Shown: piece after piece, positions 1 to 6,640 of the stretch | Layout of the letters: every line of letters starts with the position of its first letter | Position numbering within the stretch: position 1 is the stretch's first letter | Assembly (NCBI GenBank): GCA_023399635.1 | Contig: JAEWOP010000095.1 | Location: 1 to 10,638 of the forward strand | Source of the DNA: Pseudomonadota bacterium | GTDB lineage: Bacteria > Pseudomonadota > Alphaproteobacteria > Rhizobiales > Rhizobiaceae | Direction: 5' to 3' | Length of the DNA: 10,638 nt | The notes under the pieces: model-generated | What the model was told of the DNA's origin: nothing | What the model saw: only the letters and a program-made list of their open reading frames with translations | Databases searched by the model: none | Program-made: the position numbers and the translations under genes

Positions 1-50
1 TACGAAAACAAACACTTCCCTTCCGGGCAGAACGCCCGAAACAAAGGTGA

Positions 51-127
<77 letters not shown>

Positions 128-640
128 AATCCCATTCCTTTCCATCCTTTCGCAGGCCCGAGACGCCATCTTGCCTGGGCGGTCGCTCATCGTGTCCTGC
201 CGGTCCCGGCAGCGCATTTCTAGCAGGCTCCGCACCCCATACGCTGTGATAGCCTGGGCGAACAGCCGGTCGCGGGGGAACCCTTCCTAACGACAATCAA
301 GCCCCGGCGGTCACACAAGTATACGGCTCCCGCTGCAGCAGGATAAGCAGTCGGCGGCGGTCGAGGATTTCTTGGCTCTTTTGAAAGCTACGGCATCCCT
401 CAATATGTGGTTGGCTGTTTGGCGGACGGTCCAGCCGTAGAGCCTACCGACGAAGGAGGAGTCCGAAGCTCAGGCAGAATCTTCAGAGCCTCCACAGGGA
501 GTGCGACTTCCCCTTGCGGAGAATTTAGCTGTCACTTCTTATCGCGTTCAGCGCGATCAAAATGTAGTCAAAAGAAGCGCGTGCATAAAGATAGCTCATT
601 CCTGCTTGTCATGCTTGCTGCGCTGCGGCATCAATAGGGG
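128..640. other. Gene-poor spacer between tRNA and nasT
   Basis: I see no recognisable gene in these roughly 510 bases. Short open frames on both strands match no family I know. An open stretch of about 47 codons after the stop at 283-285 (to the stop near 420) reads plausibly coding but lacks an ATG with a ribosome binding site, so it could be a gene remnant or chance. Small inverted repeats occur at 197-212 (CTGCCG/CGGCAG), 497-512 and 541-557. The nasT promoter must lie here, or transcription enters from upstream. I found no convincing -24/-12 or -35/-10 pair and no ANTAR-type hairpin pair. Confidence 0.6.
541..557. repeat. Perfect 6-bp inverted repeat upstream of nasT
   Basis: ATCGCG and CGCGAT flank the 5-base spacer TTCAG, about 84 bases before the nasT start. 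It could be an operator for a dimeric regulator or a hairpin in the nasT leader. Its loop does not have the A1/G4 hexaloop pattern of ANTAR targets and no T run follows, so it is not called a terminator or an attenuator. Confidence 0.3.
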
Positions 641-1228
641 ATGGTGCAGGCTGAGCTTACCATTCTGGTCATCGATGAGAACGCCATTCGCGCCTCGATC
701 ATAGAGGAAGGGCTGCGGGAGGCGGGGCACGCGCGCGTAACGGTCATCCACGAGGTGAATGGCGTGGCCCGGATCATCGAGACACTGCAGCCAGACGTCG
801 TCATCATCGATATCGAGAACCCGAACCGGGACATGATGGAGCACCTGTTCCAGCTCACGCGGACCGTCAGTCGCCCGATCGCGATGTTCGTCGACCGGGC
901 CGACACCGCGTCGATCGAGGCCGCCGTGGACGCCGGCGTCTCGGCATACATTGTCGACGGGCTCAAGAAGGAGCGGGTTAAAGCTATCCTGGATATGGCA
1001 GTCAGCCGCTTCAACGCATTTAGCCGCCTGCGGCAGGAGCTGGCGGATGCTCGCTCCGCGCTTGAGGAGCGCAAGCTGGTCGAAAGGGCAAAAGGGATCC
1101 TGATGAAAATGCGTGGTCTGTCGGAAGAAGAGGCCTTCGCGCTTCTTCGCCAATCGGCCATGAACGAGAAGAAGAAGATGGCAGACATTGCGCAAACCGT
1201 CGTGACCGCAGCGCGACTGCTGCTGTGA
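641..1228 (+). CDS. nasT: NasT: ANTAR-domain transcription antiterminator
   Basis: A 195-residue protein of usual NasT length. Residues 1-120 form a receiver-like domain with an acidic pair at D12-E13 and the phospho-acceptor-position aspartate D57 in VVIIDIENPN. Residues about 128-190 form the RNA-binding ANTAR domain, including LVERAKGILMKMRGLSEEEA. In studied systems (Azotobacter, Paracoccus, Bradyrhizobium), NasT is held by NasS; nitrate or nitrite frees it to bind paired hexaloop hairpins in leader RNA and prevent termination. Two such leaders are seen in this window, before nirB and before cynS. An in-frame stop at 635-637 limits the start to ATG 641 or GTG 644. The only Shine-Dalgarno-like tract (AGGGG, 636-640) abuts the ATG, so initiation may be weak. 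nasS follows after 37 bases, probably co-transcribed. Confidence 0.95.
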   Translation: MVQAELTILVIDENAIRASIIEEGLREAGHARVTVIHEVNGVARIIETLQPDVVIIDIENPNRDMMEHLFQLTRTVSRPIAMFVDRADTASIEAAVDAGVSAYIVDGLKKERVKAILDMAVSRFNAFSRLRQELADARSALEERKLVERAKGILMKMRGLSEEEAFALLRQSAMNEKKKMADIAQTVVTAARLLL

Positions 1229-1265
1229 GATGATCAGCCTGCGGAATACCTCCTGAGGAGCGGAA

Positions 1266-2546
1266 ATGAATATGGTATCGAAGAGCGAAACTCCAGCTCC
1301 GGGGCTGCCGGCCCCAGCATCGATAGCGCTCGAGGGCGCGCGGGTGCTGCGCGCCGGCTTCATCCCACTGGTGGACGCTTCGGTCCTGATCGTGGCGTCG
1401 GAGTTCGGGTTTGCAGAGCGCGAGGGGCTTAAGCTTGAACTCGTCCGCGACGTCTCCTGGGCGAATGTGCGGGACCGTCTTGCTTTCCGCCAGTTCGATG
1501 TTGCGCACATGCTGTCCCCAATGCCCGTCGCCTCCATGCTGGGCCTCGGGTCCAATCCTTCTCCCACCATCACGCCTTTCTCTCTCGGTCGCGGCGGCAA
1601 TGCCATAACGCTCGCCACACGCCTCTTCGCCCGGATGCAACAGTTAGCGGGTCTTGCGGATAATGCGACGGCCTTGGACAATGCCCGCGCGCTGGCGCTC
1701 GTCGTTCGTACGATGAAGGCAAACGCCGAGCCGCCCCTGACGCTCGGGATGACCTATCCCTTCTCCTCCCATAACTATGAGTTTCGCTACTGGCTTGCGG
1801 CCGGGGGTATCGATCCGGACACGGATGTGCGGCTGGTGGTCGTTCCGCCACCCATGACGTCCGATGCACTGGCGGCTGGGGCGATAGACGGCTTTTGTGT
1901 CGGTGCACCATGGAACATGGTGGCCTCCGAGCGTGGTGTGGGCCGAATCGTCGCCGCGAAGCAGGATATCTGGCCCTCCGCTCCGGAAAAGGTGCTGGCC
2001 ATGCGCCCCGACTGGGCCGAGAGCCATGGCGACACAGTCATGCGTCTCCTCGTCGCGCTGGATGCTGCCGCGCAGTGGTGCGACCGGCCCGACAACCACA
2101 ATCAGCTCGCGGACGCTCTGGCCGACCCGCGACACATCGGGGCACCCGTGGATATCATCCGCCGTGTTCTTTCAGGCGAATTTAGCCTGGACGGACGCGG
2201 GAATCGCCGGATCATCGAAAACTATTTCACCTTCCATGCGGGACACGCCAACTACCCCCGCCCCGGCCACGCCTTGTGGATCTACAGTCAGATGATCCGT
2301 TGGGGGCAGGCCGCTTGTTCCGAGCAAGGCATGGCGGCAGCGGTCAAGGCGTATCGGCCCGATCTTTATCGGCTGGCGCTTGGCGATAACGCCGCGCCCC
2401 CGGACGACGATCTGCGGGCTGAGGGTGATCGGGCGGACGACAGGTTCATGGACGGCAATGTCTTCGACCCTCGAAAGCTTTCCGACTATGTCGCCGCGTT
2501 TCCGATCGCGCGTCCGGAGATCCGCCAGCATCAACATGATGTCTAA
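1266..2546 (+). CDS. nasS: NasS: nitrate/nitrite-sensing partner of NasT (NrtA-like)
   Basis: A 426-residue protein of the NrtA/CmpA nitrate-binding family. The N terminus (MNMVSKSETPAPG) has no signal peptide or lipobox, so it is read as the cytoplasmic sensor NasS and not a periplasmic transporter subunit; no permease or ATPase genes are nearby. Family-like segments include LRAGFIPLVDASVLIVASE (about residues 28-46), TLGMTYPFSSHNYEFRYWLA, IDGFCVGAPWN and NYFTFHAGHANYPRP. By homology it binds NasT when nitrate and nitrite are absent and releases it when they bind. The ATG has a good ribosome binding site (GAGGAG, 1255-1260). The sensor/antiterminator pair lies immediately upstream of the nirB leader it is expected to control. 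The exact ligand preference cannot be read from sequence. Confidence 0.92.
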   Translation: MNMVSKSETPAPGLPAPASIALEGARVLRAGFIPLVDASVLIVASEFGFAEREGLKLELVRDVSWANVRDRLAFRQFDVAHMLSPMPVASMLGLGSNPSPTITPFSLGRGGNAITLATRLFARMQQLAGLADNATALDNARALALVVRTMKANAEPPLTLGMTYPFSSHNYEFRYWLAAGGIDPDTDVRLVVVPPPMTSDALAAGAIDGFCVGAPWNMVASERGVGRIVAAKQDIWPSAPEKVLAMRPDWAESHGDTVMRLLVALDAAAQWCDRPDNHNQLADALADPRHIGAPVDIIRRVLSGEFSLDGRGNRRIIENYFTFHAGHANYPRPGHALWIYSQMIRWGQAACSEQGMAAAVKAYRPDLYRLALGDNAAPPDDDLRAEGDRADDRFMDGNVFDPRKLSDYVAAFPIARPEIRQHQHDV

Positions 2547-2600
2547 GGTGATGCGTCTGCCTCGAGGCGAATGCTCATTCTGAACGCAGACCGGCGCACC

Positions 2601-2621
2601 GCTGCCGAATCGATTGGCAGC
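2601..2621. promoter_or_regulatory. Inverted repeat, candidate activator site upstream of the nirB promoter
   Basis: GCTGCC and GGCAGC flank nine bases (a 21-bp palindrome), centred about 122 bases before the predicted nirB transcription start. That is where NtrC enhancer sites usually lie for sigma-54 promoters. The TGC-N11-GCA spacing (2603-2619) fits the outer bases of the NtrC consensus TGCACC-N5-GGTGCA, but the inner bases do not match, so assignment to NtrC is only a guess. It could also be a hairpin at the end of the nasTS transcript, although no T run follows. Confidence 0.3.
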
Positions 2622-2667
2622 CGCTCCGCAACCATGTGCCGGTCTAGTTCCCCGGCATCCTTGTAAT

Positions 2668-2685
2668 CTCCTGAAACGTCAGGAG
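2668..2685. promoter_or_regulatory. Perfect 7-bp inverted repeat just upstream of the sigma-54 promoter
   Basis: CTCCTGA and TCAGGAG flank the four bases AACG, centred about 56 bases before the predicted start. It lies upstream of the start, so it is a DNA site candidate (operator or activator site) for nirB transcription and not part of the leader RNA. If folded in a nasTS read-through RNA it would be a stable hairpin, but no T run follows. The binding protein is unknown. Confidence 0.35.
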
Positions 2686-2706
2686 CTTAGGTTCCCCACG
2701 CGAACT

Positions 2707-2722
2707 TGGCACGGTGATTGCA
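2707..2722 (+). promoter_or_regulatory. Sigma-54 (RpoN) promoter for nirBD and downstream genes
   Basis: TTGGCACGGTGATTGCA-type sequence: TGGCACG (2707-2713), four bases, then TTGCA (2718-2722). GG (2708-2709) and GC (2720-2721) are exactly ten bases apart, a full match to the -24/-12 consensus TGGCACG-N4-TTGC. The predicted start is about 2733, four bases before the first leader hairpin and 154 bases before nirB. Sigma-54 promoters need an enhancer-binding activator; NtrC is the expected one for assimilatory nitrite genes, giving induction under nitrogen limitation. Confidence 0.9.
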
Positions 2723-2732
2723 GGACTATCTG

Positions 2733-2855
2733 TAGCCCGGTCAATGGCGATCGGACTTCAGGCGCAACAGGTGCGCCATCAGCAGACATCGACGTCGCAA
2801 GGATTTTGCAGCGCGGGCTCGACCCGCAAGCGCAATCTCCAAGCGGCGTTTTTTT
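2733..2855 (+). promoter_or_regulatory. NasT-responsive (ANTAR) attenuator leader of nirB
   Basis: The predicted transcript starts with hairpin P1 at 2737-2754: stem CCGGTC/GATCGG (one G-U) and hexaloop AATGGC, with A at loop position 1 and G at position 4, the pattern required by ANTAR proteins. A second candidate, P2, lies at 2782-2798: stem GC-(A bulge)-GAC / GTC-GC with hexaloop ATCGAC, again A1 and G4. P2 shares bases 2791-2798 with the 5' arm of the downstream terminator, so the two folds exclude each other. This is the expected antitermination switch: NasT bound to P1-P2 blocks the terminator. A stronger hairpin between them (2761-2777, GGCGCA/TGCGCC, loop ACAGG) is an alternative P2. 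Confidence 0.75.
2791..2855 (+). terminator. Intrinsic terminator inside the nirB leader
   Basis: A long imperfect stem-loop runs from 2791 to 2850 and ends in a T tract (seven Ts, 2849-2855). From outside in: GACGTCGC with GCGGCGTT, GGA with TCC, TTGC with GCAA, GC with GC, and GCGGG with CCCGC around the loop CTCGA. Small symmetric internal loops separate these blocks. It lies 31 bases before the nirB start and would stop transcription unless P2 of the ANTAR leader forms. Confidence 0.75.
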
Positions 2856-2886
2856 GTGTTTCGAGACCTCGGCTGAGGGAGCGCCA

Positions 2887-5343
2887 ATGGATAGCAGGAC
2901 AGAGAAACTCGTCATCATCGGCAACGGTATGGCCCCAGGGCGGATGCTGGAGCACCTTTTCGAGCAGGCTCCCGGTCGTTACCAGGTGACGATCTTCAAC
3001 GCGGAGCCCCGCGTCAACTACGACCGCATCATGCTCTCGCCGGTTCTTTCCGGCGAGAAGACCTATGAGCAGATCGTCATCCACGGCGACGGCTGGTATG
3101 TCGATCACGGCATCACCCTCTACAAGGGACACAAGGTCACCGCCATCGATAGGGTGGCCAAAACCGTCACCTCCGACCACGGCGCGACAGAGCCCTACGA
3201 CAAGCTGATCATCGCAACCGGCTCCGTCCCCTCCGTCATACCCGTTCCAGGAAACGACCTGCCCGGCGTCATTACCTATCGCGATCTCGATGATGTGAGC
3301 GCAATGCTGCTGGCGGCGCAATCGCGAGAAAAGGCAGTCGTCATTGGCGGTGGCTTGCTCGGGCTGGAAGCCGCAGCCGGCCTTGCCCAGCGCGGCATGG
3401 ACGTGACCGTCCTGCATGTCATGCAGACGCTGATGGAGCGCCAGCTTGATCCGGCTGCCGGATATCTGCTGCAAAGAGCCGTCGAAGCGCGCGGCATCAA
3501 GGTCATTTGCAAGGCCAATACGAAGGCAATTATTGGCAACGGCAAGGTCGAGGGTGTCGAGCTGGATGACGGAAGCATCATCCCGGCATCGCTGGTCGTG
3601 ATGGCGGTGGGAATCCGTCCGAGCGCACTGCTCGCCAAGGAAGCGGGCCTTGCTGTCAACCGCGGCGTTGTGGTCGATGCCGGCATGCGCACCTCGGATG
3701 GGGACATCCTCGCCATCGGTGAATGCGCTGAAGTCGACGGGATGGTCTACGGTCTGGTTGCGCCGCTATACGAGATGGCGCGCATTGCTGCTTCCCATCT
3801 TGCCGGAGACAGCAAGCCCTCCTTCGTCCATGCCGACACGCCGACGAAGCTCAAGGTGACGGGTATCGACCTTTATTCGCTGGGCGACTTTGGCGATGGA
3901 GACGACCGCAAGGAAATCGTCCTGCGCGACGCGACCGCGGGCGTCTACAAGCGGGTCGTGTTGCAGGACAATCGTATCATCGGCACCGTCCTCTATGGCG
4001 ATACGTCCGACGGGCCTTGGTTCAACGACCTGAAGAAGAAGCGCACGGACATCTCCGCGATGCGCGAAACACTGATCTTCGGCCAGTCCTATCAGGGCGG
4101 CTCGCCCCTCGATCCCGCGGCGGCTGTCGCAGCCCTGCCGGATGACGCGGAAATCTGCGGCTGCAACGGCGTCTGCAAGGGCAAGATCACTTCGACCATC
4201 ACCGCCAGGGGTCTCGCTTCCCTGGATGAAGTGCGCGCATATACGAAAGCCTCCGCCTCCTGCGGCACCTGCACAGGTCTTGTGGAGCAATTGATGGCCC
4301 TGACCCTGGGCGAAAGCTACAATCCGAAAGCCGTCCAGCCGATGTGCGGTTGCACGGATCTGGGTCATGACGATGTGCGCCGCCTGATCAAGGCGAAGGA
4401 GTTGAAGTCGATCCCCGCGGTGATGCAGGAACTGGAGTGGAAGACCTCCTGCGGCTGCGCCAAGTGTCGCCCGGCTCTGAACTACTACCTCGTCTGCGAC
4501 TGGCCGGATGAATATGCCGACGATTACCAGTCGCGCTTCATCAACGAGCGCGTCCACGCCAACATCCAGAAGGACGGCACCTACTCCGTCGTTCCGCGGA
4601 TGTGGGGCGGGATGACCTCCTCGAAGGAATTGCGGGCGATCGCCGATGTCGTCGACAAGTTCTCGATCCCCGCCGTCAAGGTAACAGGCGGACAGCGCAT
4701 CGATATGCTGGGCATCAGAAAAGAAGATCTGCCGGCAGTCTGGGCTGATCTTGGTCAAGCCGGCTTCGTTTCGGGCCAGGCCTACGCCAAGGGACTGCGC
4801 ACGGTTAAAACCTGCGTCGGCACCGACTGGTGCCGCTTTGGCACGCAGGATTCCACCGGCCTTGGTATCCGCATCGAAAAGTTCATGTGGGGCTCCTGGA
4901 CGCCTGCCAAGTTGAAGATGGCCGTCTCCGGCTGCCCGCGAAATTGCGCGGAAGCGACCTGCAAGGACATCGGCGTCATCTGCGTTGACTCCGGCTACGA
5001 GATCCACTTTGCCGGGGCGGCCGGCCTCGACATCAAGGGCACGGAAGTCCTCGGCCTGGTCAAGACGGAGGATGAGGCGCTCCAGCACATCGTTGCGCTG
5101 ACGCAGATGTACCGGGAACAGGGCCGTTACCTGGAGCGGATCTACAAATGGGCCAAGCGCGTCGGCCTCGAAGAGATCCGTCGCCAGATCATGGAAGAGC
5201 CGGACAAGCGCCAGGCCTACTACGATCGCTTCGTCTTCTCCCAGAAATTCGCCCAGGTGGACCCGTGGTCGGAGCGCGTATCCGGCAAGCACAAGCACGA
5301 ATTCAGCCCCATGGCCGTCATCCACAAGGAGGCAGCGGAATGA
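2887..5343 (+). CDS. nirB: NirB: assimilatory NADH-nitrite reductase, large subunit
   Basis: An 818-residue cytoplasmic flavo-siroheme enzyme that reduces nitrite to ammonium with NADH, of normal family length. Residues 1-300 hold the FAD/NAD module (IIGNGMAPG near 10-18; VVIGGGLLGLE near 151-161). Two BFD-like [2Fe-2S] regions follow: C424-x-C426 with C459-xx-C462, and C487-x-C489 with C524-xx-C527. The C-terminal sulfite/nitrite reductase domain has the [4Fe-4S]/siroheme ligands C643-x5-C649 and C683-x3-C687 (SGCPRNC). The frame is open from 2614, but the start is set at 2887: a strong GAGGGAG site lies six bases upstream, the FAD motif follows at once, and the earlier part overlaps the sigma-54 promoter and leader. 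Its stop overlaps the nirD start by four bases. Expression is expected to need sigma-54 and NasT. Confidence 0.97.
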   Translation: MDSRTEKLVIIGNGMAPGRMLEHLFEQAPGRYQVTIFNAEPRVNYDRIMLSPVLSGEKTYEQIVIHGDGWYVDHGITLYKGHKVTAIDRVAKTVTSDHGATEPYDKLIIATGSVPSVIPVPGNDLPGVITYRDLDDVSAMLLAAQSREKAVVIGGGLLGLEAAAGLAQRGMDVTVLHVMQTLMERQLDPAAGYLLQRAVEARGIKVICKANTKAIIGNGKVEGVELDDGSIIPASLVVMAVGIRPSALLAKEAGLAVNRGVVVDAGMRTSDGDILAIGECAEVDGMVYGLVAPLYEMARIAASHLAGDSKPSFVHADTPTKLKVTGIDLYSLGDFGDGDDRKEIVLRDATAGVYKRVVLQDNRIIGTVLYGDTSDGPWFNDLKKKRTDISAMRETLIFGQSYQGGSPLDPAAAVAALPDDAEICGCNGVCKGKITSTITARGLASLDEVRAYTKASASCGTCTGLVEQLMALTLGESYNPKAVQPMCGCTDLGHDDVRRLIKAKELKSIPAVMQELEWKTSCGCAKCRPALNYYLVCDWPDEYADDYQSRFINERVHANIQKDGTYSVVPRMWGGMTSSKELRAIADVVDKFSIPAVKVTGGQRIDMLGIRKEDLPAVWADLGQAGFVSGQAYAKGLRTVKTCVGTDWCRFGTQDSTGLGIRIEKFMWGSWTPAKLKMAVSGCPRNCAEATCKDIGVICVDSGYEIHFAGAAGLDIKGTEVLGLVKTEDEALQHIVALTQMYREQGRYLERIYKWAKRVGLEEIRRQIMEEPDKRQAYYDRFVFSQKFAQVDPWSERVSGKHKHEFSPMAVIHKEAAE

Positions 5344-5693
5344 ATGCCCTTTCCCTTTCCATCGAAGCTGTCTGGGTACTGATCGGAACCATCGACGACA
5401 TCCCGCGCCAGGGATCTCGCCGTGTCCATAACGGCGCGATGCGAATTGCGGTCTTCAGGACCGCGGACGACCGCATCTTCGCACTGGAAGACAAGTGCCC
5501 GCACAAGAACGGGCCCCTCAGTGAAGGGATCGTGCATGACGGCTGCGTCACATGCCCGCTCCACAACTGGGTGATCTCACTTGAGACAGGGGAGGCCCAA
5601 GGTGCCGACGACGGAAGGACATCCACCTTCCCCGTTCGGCTCGAAGGTCGCAACGTCTACCTCGACCTAACCCCAATCACCGCGGCTCGCTAA
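5340..5693 (+). CDS. nirD: NirD: Rieske-type small subunit of nitrite reductase
   Basis: A 117-residue protein with a single Rieske-like fold. It keeps all four [2Fe-2S] ligands: C53-P-H55 (KCPHKNGPLSEG) and C72-xx-H75 (CPLHNWVISLETG). This contrasts with enterobacterial NirD proteins, which have the fold but lack the cluster ligands. It partners NirB in nitrite reduction to ammonium. The start overlaps the nirB stop as ATGA (5340-5343), preceded by AAGGAGG (5326-5332) inside nirB, so the two subunits are translationally coupled. The C terminus ends with a short tail after the last beta strand, with no extra domain. Confidence 0.96.
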   Translation: MNALSLSIEAVWVLIGTIDDIPRQGSRRVHNGAMRIAVFRTADDRIFALEDKCPHKNGPLSEGIVHDGCVTCPLHNWVISLETGEAQGADDGRTSTFPVRLEGRNVYLDLTPITAAR

Positions 5694-5723
5694 GCCGTCT
5701 CCTGCACCGCGAAAGGAACTTCA

Positions 5724-6569
5724 ATGTCCTATGTAGCCCCTCAGGAATTCGCCTCGAAGATGATCGATGCGGGCGAATCCAAGATCTTCATGTCCACCAA
5801 GGATACGCTCATCCGCGCTTATATGGCAGGAGCCATCCTAGCCTTGGCAGCCGCGTTCGCCGTGACTGTCTCGGTAAATACCGGCAATCCGCTGATTGGC
5901 GCCCTCCTGTTTCCCGTCGGCTTCTGCATGCTCTACCTCATGGGCTTTGACCTGCTTACCGGCGTCTTCACCCTTGCGCCGCTTGCGCTGATCGCCCGGC
6001 GCCCCGGCGTCACCGTCGGTGGTGTCCTCAGGAACTGGGGCCTCGTCTTTCTCGGCAATTTTGCTGGTGCGATGACGACTGCCGTGTTCATGGCAATCAT
6101 CTTCACCACCGGCTTCACGCATGCGCCCGATGCGGTGGGTCAGAAGATCGGCCTGATCGGTGAGGCCCGCACGCTGGGCTATGCTGAAGCTGGTGCGGCC
6201 GGCATGCTGACCCTCTTCATCCGCGCGGTCATGTGCAACTGGATGGTTTCGACCGGGGTCATCGGCGCGATGATGTCGACCTCAGTCTCGGGCAAGGTGA
6301 TTGCCATGTGGATGCCTATCCTTGTGTTCTTCTACCTTGGCTTCGAGCATTCCATCGTCAATATGTTCCTGTTCCCGTCGGGCATCATGCTGGGTGGCCA
6401 GTTCACCTGGACGGACTACCTCCTGTGGAACGAGATCCCGACCGTCATCGGCAATCTGGTTGGTGGTCTCACATTCGTTGGTGCCATGATCTACGCCACC
6501 CACTACAAGACCTCCCCGAGCCGGAGTTCGCCGGATCAGCCGACAGCGCGTCTGGTGGCGGCAGAGTAA
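5724..6569 (+). CDS. nirC: Formate/nitrite transporter (FNT) family channel, probable nitrite uptake
   Basis: A 281-residue polytopic membrane protein with about six hydrophobic segments (near 32-52, 58-92, 105-130, 160-183, 190-216 and 235-258). FNT hallmarks are visible: GFDLLTGVFTLAP (about 74-86), RAVMCNWMVSTG (about 167-178) and FYLGFEHSIVNMF (about 203-215), whose H209 corresponds to the central-pore histidine of FocA/NirC. Family members conduct small monovalent anions such as formate, nitrite and hydrosulfide. Placement 30 bases after nirD, with ribosome binding site AAAGGA, makes nitrite the likely substrate. The tail from about residue 262 is polar and cytoplasmic. Whether it also passes cyanate, given cynS in the cluster, is speculation. 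No NarK-type or NrtABC nitrate transporter is present in the window. Confidence 0.88.
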   Translation: MSYVAPQEFASKMIDAGESKIFMSTKDTLIRAYMAGAILALAAAFAVTVSVNTGNPLIGALLFPVGFCMLYLMGFDLLTGVFTLAPLALIARRPGVTVGGVLRNWGLVFLGNFAGAMTTAVFMAIIFTTGFTHAPDAVGQKIGLIGEARTLGYAEAGAAGMLTLFIRAVMCNWMVSTGVIGAMMSTSVSGKVIAMWMPILVFFYLGFEHSIVNMFLFPSGIMLGGQFTWTDYLLWNEIPTVIGNLVGGLTFVGAMIYATHYKTSPSRSSPDQPTARLVAAE

Positions 6570-6596
6570 TAGGCAGACGGACAATTCCGCCAAACG

Positions 6597-6623
6597 TCAG
6601 GTCCCGTACTCTGCGGGACCTGA
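6597..6623 (+). repeat. Strong 10-bp hairpin between the channel and kinase genes
   Basis: TCAGGTCCCG and CGGGACCTGA pair perfectly around the loop TACTCTG, 27 bases after the channel stop codon and 18 before the kinase start. The following ATCCTCTT is not a proper T run, so at most it is a weak terminator. It may instead protect or separate the nirBDC transcript from the kinase message. The loop lacks the ANTAR A1/G4 pattern. Confidence 0.6.
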
Positions 6624-6640
6624 TCCTCTTGGATATTGTG

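Noticed and set aside
21..40. Hairpin TTC-CGGGC / GCCCG-AA upstream of the tRNA, possible terminator of a preceding gene
   Set aside because: No T run follows and the preceding gene is outside the window; nothing decides its role.
360..376. Possible sigma-54 promoter upstream of nasT (TTGGCTCTTTTGAAAGC, near 372-388)
   Set aside because: GG-GC spacing is eleven bases and the -12 element lacks TTGC.
596..1681. Minus-strand open frame of 361 codons opposite nasT and nasS
   Set aside because: Shadow frame produced by GC-rich codon bias; the opposite strand has clear NasT and NasS domains.
1266..2546. NrtA-type periplasmic nitrate-binding lipoprotein
   Set aside because: No signal peptide or lipobox and no ABC permease or ATPase genes; location next to nasT fits cytoplasmic NasS.
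2614..2886. 91-codon N-terminal extension of nirB
   Set aside because: Does not resemble NirB, spans the sigma-54 promoter and leader terminator, and the ATG at 2887 has a strong ribosome binding site just before the FAD motif.
3766..5325. Minus-strand open frame of 519 codons opposite nirB
   Set aside because: Lies wholly antisense to nirB domains with intact cofactor ligands; no recognisable protein family.
6233..6640. Upstream extension of the kinase/phosphatase frame
   Set aside because: It overlaps the channel gene in another frame and reads as low-quality sequence; the PP2C domain begins shortly after ATG 6641.
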